From NCBI GenBank assembly GCA_025996895.1, contig BNTW01000099.1, forward strand, positions 1-9,690: DNA of 9,690 bases. Reading direction: 5' to 3'. A model generated the notes under the pieces. That model saw only the letters and a program-made list of their open reading frames with translations, made no database searches and had not been told where the DNA came from. This DNA is from Bacteroidia bacterium (GTDB lineage Bacteria > Bacteroidota > Bacteroidia > Bacteroidales > Azobacteroidaceae). The position numbers and the translations under genes were made by a program. Of the stretch, positions 1 to 5,844 are shown in pieces (positions within the stretch are counted from its first letter, which is position 1; every line of letters begins with the position of its first letter).

Positions 1-152
1 GTTTTAGCACCAAAAAACGAATGTTTTAACATATACACCATCCCACAGAACGTATAAAGCATATTTAACTTGGATATTTTTGATCTTTTAACACTTCGAT
101 AAAGGGGTGGCTGCAATGTGGGTTAATAAGTATAAGTGTTTTTTATAAGAGG

Positions 153-188
153 CTGCTCCGGAAGTATTTTTGCTTTTGGGGCAGTTTT
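153..188 (+). terminator. Possible hairpin terminator
   Basis: CTGCTCC (153-159) can pair with GGGGCAG (178-184) through seven base pairs, one of them G-U, and is followed by TTTT (185-188). The loop is long (18 bases) and the T tract short, so this is weak as an intrinsic terminator. It could end a rightward transcript entering from the left edge. Chance pairing is a real alternative. Confidence 0.25.
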
Positions 189-251
189 GGTTATGTACCT
201 AAAATATCCATTGCCGTGTAATTGCGGAAGTGATCAAGATTTTGTAAAGTC

Positions 252-275
252 TTTGAGTTTATTTTACTACTTTTG
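252..275 (+). promoter_or_regulatory. Bacteroidota-type promoter of the WYL gene
   Basis: TACTTTTG at 268-275 matches the Bacteroidota -7 element TAnnTTTG perfectly. A TTTG lies 12 bases upstream (252-255) and another 23 bases upstream (241-244). Neither has the textbook spacing of about 19-21, so the -33 element is uncertain. The -7 element ends only four bases before the ATG at 280, so the transcript would start at or almost at the start codon and be leaderless or nearly so. Confidence 0.5.
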
Positions 276-279
276 TAAG

Positions 280-1185
280 ATGGCAAAAAACATATTCAAT
301 CGTTATATTTGGCTTGCCGATACAGTTTATCGAGCCGGCAAAATTACATTTGAGGAAATCAACCGCAAATGGCTGCGCACCGATTGGAGTGAAGGGAAAG
401 ATTTGCCGTTGCGCACGTTTCACAATCACAGGACGGCAATTGAGGAATTATTCGACATCAATATTGAGTGCAATGGATATAATCAGTATTATATTGAAAA
501 TAAGGATGATATTCAACAAAACAATTTGCGCTCATGGTTGCTTAACACTTTTACGGTCAATAATTTGTTGAACGAAAGCAAATCCTTGAAAAATCGTATA
601 TTGTTTGAAGATATTCCGTCCGGACAACGATTTTTGACAACAATCATTGAGGCAATGCGCGATGAAGTATGCGTCAAATTTCAATATCAGGCATTTTGGA
701 TGGACAATGTCGGTGATTTTGAAATAGAACCGTATTGCTTGAAAATTTTCAAACAGCGCTGGTATGTCATAGGCAAAAATCGCTCGATAAATGTAATTCG
801 CAGGTATTCCTTGGATAGAATAAAGGACATCTTCACCACAGACACCAAATTCAAACTGCCGGAAACTTTCAAACCCGAAGAGCATTTTCAAAATGCTTTT
901 GGCATTCTTGTTGACCCGAATATTCAAGCTTGGACAGTTAAAATAAAGGCTTTTGGCAACCGGAGAAAATATCTGCAAACCTTGCCGTTACATCCTTCGC
1001 AGGAAGAAATAGAATCCAATTCGGAGTTTTCGATTTTTCAATATTATATGGCGCCAACCCCTGATTTCAAGCAGGAATTATTGTCGTGCGGCGATGAAAT
1101 TGAAGTGCTTTCGCCCCTTTCTTTCAGGAATGAAATTGCGGAAACGGTCAATAAAATGAAAAAATTGTACAAGAAAATCACATAA
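280..1185 (+). CDS. WYL-domain transcriptional regulator
   Basis: This is a probable DNA-binding regulator of 301 residues, a normal size for WYL proteins. The N-terminal part (about residues 15-60) reads as a winged helix-turn-helix. The WYL domain covers about 120-190, with the hallmark QRWYVIG near residues 159-165 and IRRYSLDRI just after it. The C-terminal part (about 210-295) fits the WCX domain that usually follows. WYL domains are thought to bind nucleic acid or nucleotide ligands, and related proteins (BrxR, CapW) repress phage-defence operons, so a role in controlling this island is a reasonable inference. I chose the ATG at 280 rather than 136 because TACTTTTG lies directly upstream and MAKNIFNRYIWLADTVYRAG resembles family N termini. 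It faces the convergent partner gene ending at 1211, with only 25 bases between the stops. Confidence 0.85.
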   Translation: MAKNIFNRYIWLADTVYRAGKITFEEINRKWLRTDWSEGKDLPLRTFHNHRTAIEELFDINIECNGYNQYYIENKDDIQQNNLRSWLLNTFTVNNLLNESKSLKNRILFEDIPSGQRFLTTIIEAMRDEVCVKFQYQAFWMDNVGDFEIEPYCLKIFKQRWYVIGKNRSINVIRRYSLDRIKDIFTTDTKFKLPETFKPEEHFQNAFGILVDPNIQAWTVKIKAFGNRRKYLQTLPLHPSQEEIESNSEFSIFQYYMAPTPDFKQELLSCGDEIEVLSPLSFRNEIAETVNKMKKLYKKIT

Positions 1186-1210
1186 TGGTATCTATTGATT
1201 CTATAAAGCC

Positions 1211-1417
1211 TTACGATTTGTGAGCTTGCGTATAATACTTGTTGGCGGCATCACTTATTTCTTCAACGCTCATATCCGAAAACAGATTGTTTTTGCGCCA
1301 ATTAGTATAGTCAAACGGTTGACTGAGCAGCAAAAAAATAAATTTTTCGGCATCTACAAGTCCCAACTCGTTGGAAAGACATTTCATCCCTTTATCTAAA
1401 AGTGTTGCATTGCTCAT
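1211..1417 (-). CDS. Small partner (likely antitoxin) of the PIN gene
   Basis: This 68-residue acidic-to-neutral protein starts with ATG at 1417, two bases after the PIN stop codon, so the two genes are clearly one leftward operon. The sequence is mostly helical, with the features LDKGMKCLSNELGLVDAEKFI, a central FDYTNWRKNN and a final MSVEEISDAANKYY. I recall similar small proteins beside PIN toxins in Bacteroidota and Firmicutes, but I know no characterised family name. By position it is probably the antitoxin that binds and blocks the PIN ribonuclease. No DNA-binding motif is obvious, so autoregulation is unclear. The frame is intact although its toxin gene is interrupted, which matches the usual order of loss: the toxin dies first. 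Confidence 0.65.
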   Translation of the reverse strand: MSNATLLDKGMKCLSNELGLVDAEKFIFLLLSQPFDYTNWRKNNLFSDMSVEEISDAANKYYTQAHKS

Positions 1418-1419
1418 AA

Positions 1420-1851
1420 TTATTCTGTTATTATATTAAAGAATTCTATTGGATTACAAAGTTTTATTCGACTGTCGCTATATTTCAGTAATCTTTTATC
1501 AACCGAAATAAAATACTGACAATCGCCTGCAATAGCACAAGCAACATGCAAAGCATCTGCCGCTTGTATGCCTGTGGACATAATATTTTTTGCTGTTTCA
1601 ACAATTTCATCCGTTTTACCTACAAACAAAACACTTAAACTTTCCCATTTGGCTATTGCATTGCGAATAGCCTTGGATAAATTACGGCTGTTTTCAAACG
1701 CTAAAATGTACTACCAAACCAACTCTATATCCTTATTCAAAACTTGCTCTTGAATATAAAGTTTGGCTTGCGTTTCAAATATGATTCGTTGCTGAACTTG
1801 GTCATCATACGGGCGATTGAAACAGCAATTATCCAAATAAATTCTATACAT
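1420..1851 (-). pseudogene. PIN-domain toxin gene with in-frame amber codon
   Basis: Reading leftward from the ATG at 1851 gives a 143-codon PIN-domain ribonuclease, VapC-like in size, whose codon 47 is TAG (complement of 1711-1713). The frame is otherwise open to the TAA at 1420. The four acidic residues expected of a PIN active site are all present: D7 in YLDNCCFNRPYDD, E53 in LAFEN, D99 in AADALHVACAI and D118 in ISVDKRLLKY. Only the single stop breaks it. In relatives as I remember them the residue after IELVW is Ser followed by YIL, so TCG to TAG is the simplest change. The active protein would cut RNA and be restrained by the downstream 68-residue partner. It has its own promoter. Alternatives are recent inactivation, amber suppression or a base-calling error. 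As it stands only a 46-residue fragment would be made. Confidence 0.8.
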
Positions 1852-1877
1852 TGCCAATTGTTTCTGTTTAACAGTTA

Positions 1878-1908
1878 CAAAGATAAACATTTTGCTTTTC
1901 AAAACAAA
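1878..1908 (-). promoter_or_regulatory. Promoter of the PIN/partner operon
   Basis: On the minus strand TATCTTTG (1885 to 1878) matches TAnnTTTG exactly, and TTTG (1908 to 1905) sits 19 bases upstream, the canonical Bacteroidota -33 spacing. The leader to the ATG at 1851 would be roughly 20 bases. It diverges from the rightward promoter in the 54-bp element just to its right. Confidence 0.65.
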
Positions 1909-1951
1909 ATACGGGTAAAATGTCCTGAATGGCAACAAATAATTATAAATA

Positions 1952-2005
1952 AATTTTAGTATGCAACTATTTGGCATAGTCGGTCTCTACTTTTGTCGCA
2001 TAATT
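1952..2005 (+). repeat. 54-bp promoter-bearing direct repeat, copy A
   Basis: This stretch matches 4061-4114 at 51 of 54 positions in the same orientation. The core contains TTTG (1970-1973) and a perfect TAnnTTTG (TACTTTTG, 1988-1995) separated by 14 bases, followed by TCGCATAATT. The likeness continues upstream: GGTAAAAT..CCTGAAT at about 1914-1930 pairs with 4044-4060, but copy A has about 20 extra bases between that block and the 54-mer. It would start transcription toward the decayed stretch at 2022. Confidence 0.8.
1970..1995 (+). promoter_or_regulatory. Rightward promoter inside repeat copy A
   Basis: TTTG at 1970-1973 and TACTTTTG at 1988-1995 form a Bacteroidota-like promoter with a shorter than usual 14-base spacer. 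Conservation of the whole block in the second copy, where it lies just upstream of an intact gene, supports function. Transcripts would begin near 2002 and enter the open frame at 2022. Confidence 0.5.
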
Positions 2006-2021
2006 TAAAATTGTAACTAAA

Positions 2022-2228
2022 ATGACAGCAAAAAAGCAAAGAATCCAAGATGTTATTGAGGTAATCAACACCACCTCTATTGAACCTGAAACAGAAGTAA
2101 TTGAACAATTAGTAAAAAAAACTCCAAAAGTTGGGAAAAACAAGTTGTGGCTACTTATCACTCACAAGAAAATCAGGCAACACTTTGATAACTGCCGAGA
2201 TGAACACCACAGTAAAAGAAAAAATTAA
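2022..2228 (+). pseudogene. Short open frame, probably remnant of a decayed gene
   Basis: An ATG at 2022, correctly placed behind the copy A promoter, opens a 68-codon frame. The first 33 or so residues (MTAKKQRIQDVIEVINTTS, then an acidic helix ending EQLVKK) look like real protein. After the run of eight A at 2114-2121 the frame becomes unconvincing. The other two frames look more protein-like there: one reads EKQVVATYHSQENQATL and stops at 2178-ish, the other reads TAEMNTTVKEKIKVTITEE and stops near 2261. This pattern suggests a gene that has taken more than one indel, the first perhaps in the A run. I do not recognise the product. It may still be expressed as a short peptide. Confidence 0.3.
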
Positions 2229-2360
2229 AGTAACAATTACAGAGGAATTAAAAAAGAGTTGAAAAATATTCGTTCCTTTGTACTGATTTTTCGACATGGT
2301 TTTTGTGAAGAACAAGCGTGGAAATGGTTTTAAATAGTTTAATTTCAATATAATAATAAA
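2229..2360 (+). other. Non-coding or decayed stretch
   Basis: No intact gene is visible. A frame from about 2241 to 2331 reads GIKKELKNIRSFVLIFRHGF and ends at a TAA, with no start codon. It may be the last piece of the decayed gene that begins at 2022. The 3' end, after 2331, is very AT-rich and serves as leader to the ATG at 2361. A near match to the -7 element (TTCCTTTG, 2273-2280) lacks the consensus TA. Confidence 0.35.
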
Positions 2361-3223
2361 ATGCAAAAAAGAGTCATAGAAAAGCAAACAGAAAAATTTC
2401 CAAAACGGAAAATAGACAACAAAGGTTACATTAGTGAAAATGATTCACTCTCTCGTTGTCGTCAAAATTTTTAGGAACTGATGAACAACAATGGAAAGAT
2501 GTTGTTACTGATTTAGGTAATGGAAGCGGTGGAGAGTTGAAAAACCAGAGAGGAGGCAATCCTCCAAAATTTGCTGCTTTGCATTCTTCTGCTGCTATAT
2601 GTGTCAATACTTTTTATCCAATTAGATTTGATCCTAAAAAATTTATTTTTGAGAAATGGAATAATTTCTGTAAGGCAAGATTTGAAGAAAAAATGCCAAC
2701 AGGCATAAGCATGCCAAATCTTGATTTTGTACTTGAAAATGACAAAGTAATAATCGGTTTTGAAAGTAAGTTTACCGAATATTTTGAGGCAAAATTAGAA
2801 CATTCAAATGAAAATCTTCAAAAGTATTTTGATAGAGAAGAATTAAATTATCTTTCCAATGGTTTTATGTCTATGATACTTTACTATTTAACTCGATCAG
2901 AAAGAATGCACTTAAATGTTGCTCAATTAATTAAGCACACAATAGGCTTGTTAAATTATTCTCGAGAACATAACAATAAAACACCTATTTTAGTTTATAT
3001 CTATTGGTTACCAAATAATTGGGAGCAATTGGATGAAAAAGAAAAACAAATATTTGTACAGCACAAAAAAGAAATAGATAAATTTTCAGAAATGACAAAT
3101 AGATTTATTAAATTTAAAGCAATTTCTTACCTTGATTTTTGGGAACAATACAAGAACGAAAATAATTCTTTTGCAAAGCATATTTCAGATGTTGTTGAAA
3201 AACGCTATAAATTTAGTTTGTAA
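2361..3223 (+). pseudogene. PGN_0703-like PD-(D/E)XK restriction endonuclease, -1 frameshifted
   Basis: Two overlapping frames make one protein. Codons from ATG 2361 run 37 residues to TAG (2472-2474). The second frame carries the rest to 3223. Joined at CAA AAT TTT with a -1 step (next codon TTA at 2471) the product is 287 residues, about the family length, and reads RQNFLGTDEQQW across the join. Joined numbering: HSSAAICVN at about 75-83 and FEEKMPTG near 108-115 are family-like. NLDFVL (D122) and FESKFTE (E135, K137) give the PD-(D/E)XK metal-binding set. The call as a PGN_0703-family putative restriction endonuclease is from memory of these motifs; substrate and partners are unknown. A lone T lost from a run of six gives exactly this lesion, as would a sequencing indel; AAATTTT is also a classical X XXY YYZ slip site next to a stop. 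The downstream frame has only a TTG start at 2456, which I regard as unlikely. No methyltransferase gene is nearby. Confidence 0.7.
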
Positions 3224-3272
3224 CTCACAGCAGGCACCGCAAATGAAAGGAATCACGATTAAGATTATAAAA

Positions 3273-3671
3273 TTATGCCGTTTCCAATACTCTGTGTTCT
3301 ACTTTATTTTTAATGCCCAATATCACGTTTGCACTAATACCTAAATATTCACACATTCTTTTAGCAACTTTTAATGAAGGCTCTTTTCCGGCAAGATATT
3401 CGCTAATCCGGGAAGGACTTACTTGAAGCATCTTTGCTAATCGTATTTGATTGATATCCATCTCATACATACGGAGTTTGAGTATATCCGCTAACATGGG
3501 TATAGAAATCGGATAGTGCACTTTCTCATATTCTTCAATCAGTTCGGAAAGAAATTCAAGCTCAATAGATTCGGAAATACTATTATAATTGTCATCGGTA
3601 ACTACTTCTAACAACTCATCAATCCTGTTTTTGATAATATTATACTCTTTTTCATTGCCAATCTTTTTCAT
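3273..3671 (-). CDS. higA: HigA-type antitoxin, XRE helix-turn-helix
   Basis: A 132-residue antitoxin. Residues 1-55 form an acidic helical region, and 62-118 hold a Cro/C1-type helix-turn-helix: INQIRLAKMLQVSPSRISEYL followed by AGKEPSLKVAKRMCEYLGIS. This arrangement is typical of Bacteroidota HigA proteins that neutralise HigB and repress their own operon. I chose the ATG at 3671 (MKKIGNEKEY), 11 bases past the higB stop, over the in-frame ATG at 3698, which overlaps the end of higB and adds nine residues. It is second in the operon, the usual toxin-first order of hig loci. Its stop faces the end of the frameshifted nuclease gene, with about 50 non-coding bases between them and no clear terminator hairpin. 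Confidence 0.88.
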   Translation of the reverse strand: MKKIGNEKEYNIIKNRIDELLEVVTDDNYNSISESIELEFLSELIEEYEKVHYPISIPMLADILKLRMYEMDINQIRLAKMLQVSPSRISEYLAGKEPSLKVAKRMCEYLGISANVILGIKNKVEHRVLETA

Positions 3672-3682
3672 ATTCTTAATTT

Positions 3683-3979
3683 TTAGAGCGTAGAACAATC
3701 CTTGATTTTACTGTATTCCGAATGTGTGCCTATAAATCTAATATAGACATATTTCGGAACAAATAATACGATAGCGACTAAACGATAATTATTACCTTTT
3801 ATATTGAAAACATAACGCTTGTTGCCAATATTATCCACCGAATGAAAAGTGTTTTTCATATCGGCAAAACAATTCCACTCTGCTTCTTCTGTTTTATTAA
3901 ACCAATCCTCCAAAGCATTTTTAGCATCGGGATGTTCTGCGGCATATTCTGCTAATGTTTTATAAACAAAAATTCTCAT
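3683..3979 (-). CDS. higB: HigB-type mRNA interferase toxin
   Basis: A 98-residue protein of the HigB_toxin family, which belongs to the RelE-like superfamily; members cut mRNA, usually at the ribosome. Family features are plain: MRIFVYKTLAEYAAEHPDAK at the N terminus, WNCFADMKNTF in the middle, then YVFNIKGNNYRLVAIV and VYIRFIGTHSEYSKI near the C terminus. The length is normal and the frame is intact. It is the first gene of a leftward operon with the antitoxin 11 bases downstream, and a canonical promoter lies just upstream. The locus lies between the two 54-bp direct repeats, so it could help retain that segment by killing cells that lose it (inference). Confidence 0.92.
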   Translation of the reverse strand: MRIFVYKTLAEYAAEHPDAKNALEDWFNKTEEAEWNCFADMKNTFHSVDNIGNKRYVFNIKGNNYRLVAIVLFVPKYVYIRFIGTHSEYSKIKDCSTL

Positions 3980-3995
3980 TCTACCGTATTTGATG

Positions 3996-4026
3996 CAAAG
4001 ATAAATATAAAGTTCCTATTTGCAAA
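3996..4026 (-). promoter_or_regulatory. Promoter of higBA
   Basis: On the minus strand TATCTTTG (4003 to 3996) matches TAnnTTTG and TTTG (4026 to 4023) lies exactly 19 bases upstream. The leader to the higB ATG (3979) would be short, about ten bases. HigA would be expected to bind around here, but I could not identify a clear palindromic operator. Confidence 0.7.
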
Positions 4027-4060
4027 ATTTATTTCCAAAAAACGGTAAAATCACCTGAAT

Positions 4061-4114
4061 AATTTTAGTGTGCAACTATTTGGCATAGTTGATCTCTACT
4101 TTTGTCGCATAATT
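4061..4114 (+). repeat. 54-bp promoter-bearing direct repeat, copy B
   Basis: This is the second copy of the element at 1952-2005, differing at three positions (A/G at offset 10, C/T at offset 30, G/A at offset 32). The two copies flank about 2.06 kb holding the decayed gene, the frameshifted nuclease and higBA. It ends 16 bases before the SLOG gene start. Confidence 0.8.
4079..4104 (+). promoter_or_regulatory. Promoter of the SLOG/TPR genes inside repeat copy B
   Basis: TTTG (4079-4082) and TACTTTTG (4097-4104) are separated by 14 bases. A transcript starting near 4111 would have a leader of about 20 bases before the ATG at 4131. The sequence TTTGGCATAG also faintly resembles a sigma-54 -24 box, but the needed GC at -12 is absent. 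Confidence 0.6.
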
Positions 4115-4130
4115 ATTAAATCTTTGAAAT

Positions 4131-4478
4131 ATGCGAATTGCAATTGTAGGCTCACGCGACTTTACCGATTTGGGAAAAGTGGAAAAGGAAGTACTGAAAC
4201 GAATTAGTGTTGAAAAAATCGAAAAAGTGGTGTCGGGCGGGGCAAAAGGCGCTGACACCTTGGCAAAAAAGTTTGCCGAAAAGTACAAAATCCCGCTTTT
4301 AGAATTTTTGCCCGATTGGAAAAAGTATGGGAAGGGCGCCGGACTGATGCGAAATACTTCGATTGTTGAAAATGCCGATATGGTGTTTGCCTTCCCCACG
4401 AAAAACAGCAAAGGCACGCGGGATACGATTCGGAAAGCAACCGAAAAAGGGAAAATTGTAAAGGTTTTTGAAGTGTGA
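4131..4478 (+). CDS. SLOG-superfamily (DUF2493/YspA-like) nucleotide-binding protein
   Basis: A 115-residue single-domain Rossmann-like protein. MRIAIVGSRDF (GSRDF at 7-11) and VSGGAKGAD (34-42) form the phosphate-binding loops. W63, GKGAG (67-71), RN (74-75), NADMVFAF (D83) and KGTRDTI (GT at 95-96) complete the DUF2493 pattern. SLOG domains bind nucleotides or ADP-ribose-type ligands, act as sensors in several defence systems (Thoeris, some CBASS-like loci), or hydrolyse nucleotides as in LOG enzymes. This subgroup has no assigned reaction that I know of. The gene is intact, has a good promoter in repeat copy B, and is followed within 14 bases by the TPR-like gene, so the two are probably co-transcribed. 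Its codons look less AT-rich than those of the nuclease genes on either side. Confidence 0.85.
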   Translation: MRIAIVGSRDFTDLGKVEKEVLKRISVEKIEKVVSGGAKGADTLAKKFAEKYKIPLLEFLPDWKKYGKGAGLMRNTSIVENADMVFAFPTKNSKGTRDTIRKATEKGKIVKVFEV

Positions 4479-4492
4479 CAATCGCTTGTAGT

Positions 4493-4867
4493 ATGGATTA
4501 CAGTACATTCAGACAATCTATTGTTCAACAACAGGGTAAATTATTCAGCCGAATTGTAGAAGTCTTGTTTGAGCAAGCGGTCAAGTTTGCGGATAGCGGA
4601 CAAATAGAAGATGCCTTGGCTGTCGGCAACGATGCCTTGACCTTTGCCAAATATTCAGATGCCGGTTATGCCAATCTTTATCTGGTCGGTCTGCTGTGTC
4701 AGGCAAGCCTTGATAACGGACAACTGCAATCCGCCAAAAACTTTTTTCGTTTAGGAATGGAAATCATTCAGATTGGAGAGCAGGAAGAGAGTTACGAAAA
4801 CGATATGGATGCGTTTTTGGATTTGAAGGTGCGGATGGATAGGGAAAATGATGTTAAACATCAATAG
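4493..4867 (+). CDS. TPR-like helical protein, function unknown
   Basis: A 124-residue, entirely helical protein with two or three TPR-like hairpins. GQIEDALAVGNDALTFAK and, about 22 residues later, a segment ending GQLQSAKNFFRLGMEI show the small-residue and aromatic spacing of TPRs. It has no signal peptide or membrane segment, so it is probably a cytoplasmic adaptor or scaffold. I do not recognise a named family. The start is uncertain: the ATG at 4493 lies 14 bases after the SLOG stop, while a GTG at 4475 would overlap that stop as GTGA and add six residues. I prefer the ATG because GTG starts are uncommon in these bacteria. Tight linkage to the SLOG gene suggests the products work together. 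Confidence 0.7.
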   Translation: MDYSTFRQSIVQQQGKLFSRIVEVLFEQAVKFADSGQIEDALAVGNDALTFAKYSDAGYANLYLVGLLCQASLDNGQLQSAKNFFRLGMEIIQIGEQEESYENDMDAFLDLKVRMDRENDVKHQ

Positions 4868-4868
4868 C

Positions 4869-4890
4869 TTGCAAAAAAGTATTACCTTTG
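4869..4890 (+). promoter_or_regulatory. Probable promoter of the 4933 nuclease gene
   Basis: TACCTTTG at 4883-4890 matches TAnnTTTG. A TTG 11 bases upstream (4869-4871) is the nearest -33 candidate, with non-standard spacing. The leader to the ATG at 4933 would be about 35 bases. Readthrough from the SLOG/TPR unit is also possible, since no terminator hairpin is seen between 4867 and 4933. Confidence 0.4.
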
Positions 4891-4932
4891 GTGTTAATTA
4901 GAAATTTATTAAGCAGTTAAAAAATAGAAAAA

Positions 4933-5844
4933 ATGGGGAAAAGTAAAAAGTATCTTGGTAGAGGAATTCATGATGAGAAATTTTTTAAGTCATTAAATGA
5001 GGGGAATTTGAAAAAAATGCTTGATGCTATTAGTTACGATGACACTTTAGATGTTCAAATACGTGAGAATTATTTGAATATCTACTATAACGGTGGTAAT
5101 ATTGTTAAAGTAAACAGCGAAAATAGCCTTGATTTTGATATGTTTTATTTTTATTTAGGCACAGAACCTAAAAAAAAGGTAAAAAGTGATGAAAAAGAAT
5201 TAGCAGAACTCAAGACAAAACGTGACGATTTGATAGCTAAATTTAAAAATAATGACTATGCAGGCTATTTTGATGAGGCAAAAAGGGTTATGGATAAATG
5301 GTATGATAACCATCCCAAACCAGAAAGAATGGAACAACATATCCTATCTTTGGGAAATAGGTATGGAGAATCGGACTATACCATAATTGATTTAGAATAT
5401 CAAGTAAGTACATTAAGTGAATTCTGTTGTATATATACTCCAAAAGACAAGGAAAAGCCCAAGAAGCCTAAATTTGACATAATAGCAGTAAACAAAGACG
5501 GAAAACTTTGTGTCATTGAACTTAAAAAAGGGATAGGAGCTTTAGAAGGCACATCTGGACTAAAAGAACATTGGGATTGCTATAGAGAATCTATTGGGAG
5601 AAAACCCGCACCATTTGTGACAGAAATGGTAAAAATTTTAGCGCAAAAACAAGAATTTGGATTGATAGATAAGAATTTGAAAATTACAGAATCAATCCCA
5701 GAATTTATGTTTGCGTATTCGTACGATGATAAAAATTCTCGCAAAGACCAAGATGACAAATTCCATATTGAATATAAGAAAGTAAAGGAGCCAATTAGAA
5801 TTATTAAATTGGAGCAAGGAACACATAAATTAATGAATGAATGA
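4933..5844 (+). CDS. Uncharacterised PD-(D/E)XK nuclease-like protein
   Basis: An intact 303-residue lysine-rich protein. Residues 1-80 are an unrecognised alpha/beta region and 85-130 a charged helical linker. The C-terminal half looks like a PD-(D/E)XK fold: DLEYQV (E155), KFDIIAV (D182), VIELKKG (E196, K198), then a helix around KEHWDCYRE. D182 and E196-x-K198 are the expected metal-binding set, and E155 could be the helix-1 acid. I do not recognise the family; a DNA-cutting restriction-like role is inferred from the motif and the island setting. The gene is clearly more AT-rich than the SLOG gene before it and the MBL gene after it, which suggests a separate origin. Its TGA overlaps the next start as ATGA (5841-5844), so translation of the two is probably coupled. 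A similar four-base overlap is hidden inside the next gene. Confidence 0.65.
   Translation: MGKSKKYLGRGIHDEKFFKSLNEGNLKKMLDAISYDDTLDVQIRENYLNIYYNGGNIVKVNSENSLDFDMFYFYLGTEPKKKVKSDEKELAELKTKRDDLIAKFKNNDYAGYFDEAKRVMDKWYDNHPKPERMEQHILSLGNRYGESDYTIIDLEYQVSTLSEFCCIYTPKDKEKPKKPKFDIIAVNKDGKLCVIELKKGIGALEGTSGLKEHWDCYRESIGRKPAPFVTEMVKILAQKQEFGLIDKNLKITESIPEFMFAYSYDDKNSRKDQDDKFHIEYKKVKEPIRIIKLEQGTHKLMNE

Larger units (their letters stand above)
1..279. other. Left-edge region with no supported gene
   Basis: No convincing coding sequence lies here. The reading frame of the following WYL gene stays open back to position 136, but the added residues (cysteine- and aromatic-rich, unlike any WYL N terminus) look like chance translation, and a promoter element lies inside that extension. 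The stretch contains one G/C-rich inverted repeat (153-184) and the start-proximal promoter of the WYL gene. It could hold the 3' untranslated end of a gene lying off the left edge, but that is a guess. Confidence 0.6.

Noticed and set aside
136..279. N-terminal extension of the WYL protein from the ATG at 136
   Set aside because: The added 48 residues do not look like WYL-protein sequence, and a perfect TAnnTTTG promoter element lies inside them just before the ATG at 280.
532..978. Leftward 148-codon open frame inside the WYL gene
   Set aside because: Antisense shadow of a strongly supported gene, with no recognisable domain.
4079..4104. Sigma-54 promoter suggested by TTTGGCATAG in both repeat copies
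   Set aside because: The required GC ten bases after the GG is CT in both copies, while a perfect TAnnTTTG is present.
4475..4492. GTG start overlapping the SLOG stop for the TPR-like gene
   Set aside because: Possible as a GTGA overlap, but GTG starts are uncommon in Bacteroidota and an ATG follows 18 bases later with no loss of likely domain.
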